Assembly: GCA_021794775.1 (NCBI GenBank)
Contig: JAJYQG010000126.1
Location: 1 to 6,255 of the forward strand
Length of the DNA: 6,255 nt
Direction of reading: 5' to 3'
DNA from: Pseudomonadota bacterium
GTDB lineage: Bacteria > Pseudomonadota > Gammaproteobacteria > Burkholderiales > Ferrovaceae
Part shown: positions 5,639 through 6,255 of the stretch, piece by piece
How positions within the stretch are numbered: the first letter of the stretch is position 1
Layout of the letters: each line of letters begins with the position of its first letter
Position numbers and translations under genes: made by a program
The notes under the pieces: generated by a model
Database searches by the model: none
The model's input: the letters and a program-made list of their open reading frames with translations, nothing else
Told to the model about the DNA's origin: nothing

Positions 5639-6255
5639 GTGGATCAGAATCGATTCGCGCTGCGTGCATCGCACCGCGCTGTCATTGCTTTTATCGCCCT
5701 GATTGGGGCGGCTTCATCGGCATCCGCCGATCAAACCTATGACCTTGGCGCCGTGAGTGCCAGCGGTGGTGCGGCGACTCCCGTCGACACAACGGGTAAG
5801 GGAACAGCGGCCTATGAGTCGCCTTCCAGCATGTCGGTGAATGCAACCGAACCTGTGTTCAATGTCGGCCAAAAGTACATTCAGCAAAATGCCAGCGCCG
5901 GCTCCAATTACACCGACATCATTTCGATTCTGCCGAGCGTGGTCAGTGTCGATCCCAATGGTCCTGGCATGATGGAAACGCAGGCGCTCAGCATTCGCGG
6001 TTTCCAGGACGGGCAGTACAACGTGACCTTCGATGGCATCCCCTGGGGGGATTCCAACGACTTTACGCACCATTCCACGTCGTACTTCATGGCACAGGAC
6101 ATTGGCAACTTCAAGGTTGATATGGGTTGCGGCGACGCCAGCAACATCGGTTACGCGACATTTGGCGGAACGGTGGCGGTCAATTCCATGGCGCCGTCGG
6201 CCGCCCCGGAAACCAATGTGTTCGGCAGCTTTGGCAGCTGGAATACCCGTTTGCT
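5639..6255 (+). CDS. TonB-dependent outer-membrane receptor, N-terminal part (3' end beyond the window)
   Basis: The reading frame is open from a GTG at 5639 to the window edge, giving 205 residues. GAGGGG at 5625-5630 is the ribosome site. An in-frame TGA at 5624 rules out an upstream start, so GTG is genuine or the start is internal. Residues 1-30 are a signal peptide (ASA-30 cleavage). The mature end, QTYDLGAVSASG (32-43), resembles a TonB-box region. The plug domain spans about 72-185: YTDIISILPSVVSVDPNG (91-108), LSIRGF (117-122), YNVTFDGIPWGD (127-138), VDMGCGDASNIGYATFGGTVAVNS (160-183 in sequence), all in plug-domain order. From about 193 (NVFGSFGSW) the beta-barrel should begin. Such receptors use TonB-ExbBD energy to import scarce ligands such as ferric siderophores, cobalamin or phosphate-containing compounds. 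The substrate cannot be read from this part. The Pho-like promoter suggests a ligand linked to phosphate starvation. Confidence 0.88.
   Translation, partial: MDQNRFALRASHRAVIAFIALIGAASSASADQTYDLGAVSASGGAATPVDTTGKGTAAYESPSSMSVNATEPVFNVGQKYIQQNASAGSNYTDIISILPSVVSVDPNGPGMMETQALSIRGFQDGQYNVTFDGIPWGDSNDFTHHSTSYFMAQDIGNFKVDMGCGDASNIGYATFGGTVAVNSMAPSAAPETNVFGSFGSWNTRL

Overview
The window is chromosomal DNA from a Gram-negative bacterium, most likely a proteobacterium (beta-, gamma- or Acidithiobacillia-like). It encodes an outer-membrane TonB-dependent receptor, E. coli-type Pho boxes, and the secG / tRNA-Leu(GAG) neighbourhood known from E. coli (secG-leuU) and, from memory, from beta-proteobacteria. 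Base composition is moderately GC-rich and even throughout. I see no transposase, integrase, CRISPR array or composition break. Genus cannot be fixed from this sequence alone. All recognised genes lie on the + strand.

Layout. Positions 1-150 hold the 3' end of a gene resembling exopolyphosphatase (ppx). A strong Pho box follows at 168-189 with a -10 at 196-201. Next is the high-affinity phosphate ABC importer: pstS (259-1299), pstC (1474-2463), pstA (2465-3325) and pstB (3337-4131). pstS is separated from pstC by a 174-base gap holding a hairpin followed by Ts, plus a possible -10 element. There is no phoU after pstB. Positions 4132-4254 carry a 15-bp palindrome, followed by tpiA (4255-5007), secG (5029-5367), tRNA-Leu(GAG) (5399-5483) and a strong intrinsic terminator (5489-5520). 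A second Pho-box-like promoter (5535-5568) then precedes a GTG-started TonB-dependent receptor (5639 to the window end), which is cut off inside or just after its plug domain.

How it fits together. PstS binds phosphate in the periplasm, PstC and PstA form the inner-membrane channel, and PstB hydrolyses ATP to drive uptake. The upstream Ppx-like protein would release phosphate from polyphosphate. The outer-membrane receptor appears to be under the same PhoB control as pstS: the two promoters share a CTGTCA first half-site and exactly 6 bp between the 22-bp box and the -10. The tpiA-secG-tRNA-Leu block is housekeeping (glycolysis, protein export, translation) and is flanked on both sides by phosphate-starvation modules.

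Most of the window is well-known biology. The observation most worth following is the apparently Pho-regulated TonB-dependent receptor of unknown substrate. Next is the pst operon that lacks phoU at its usual place.
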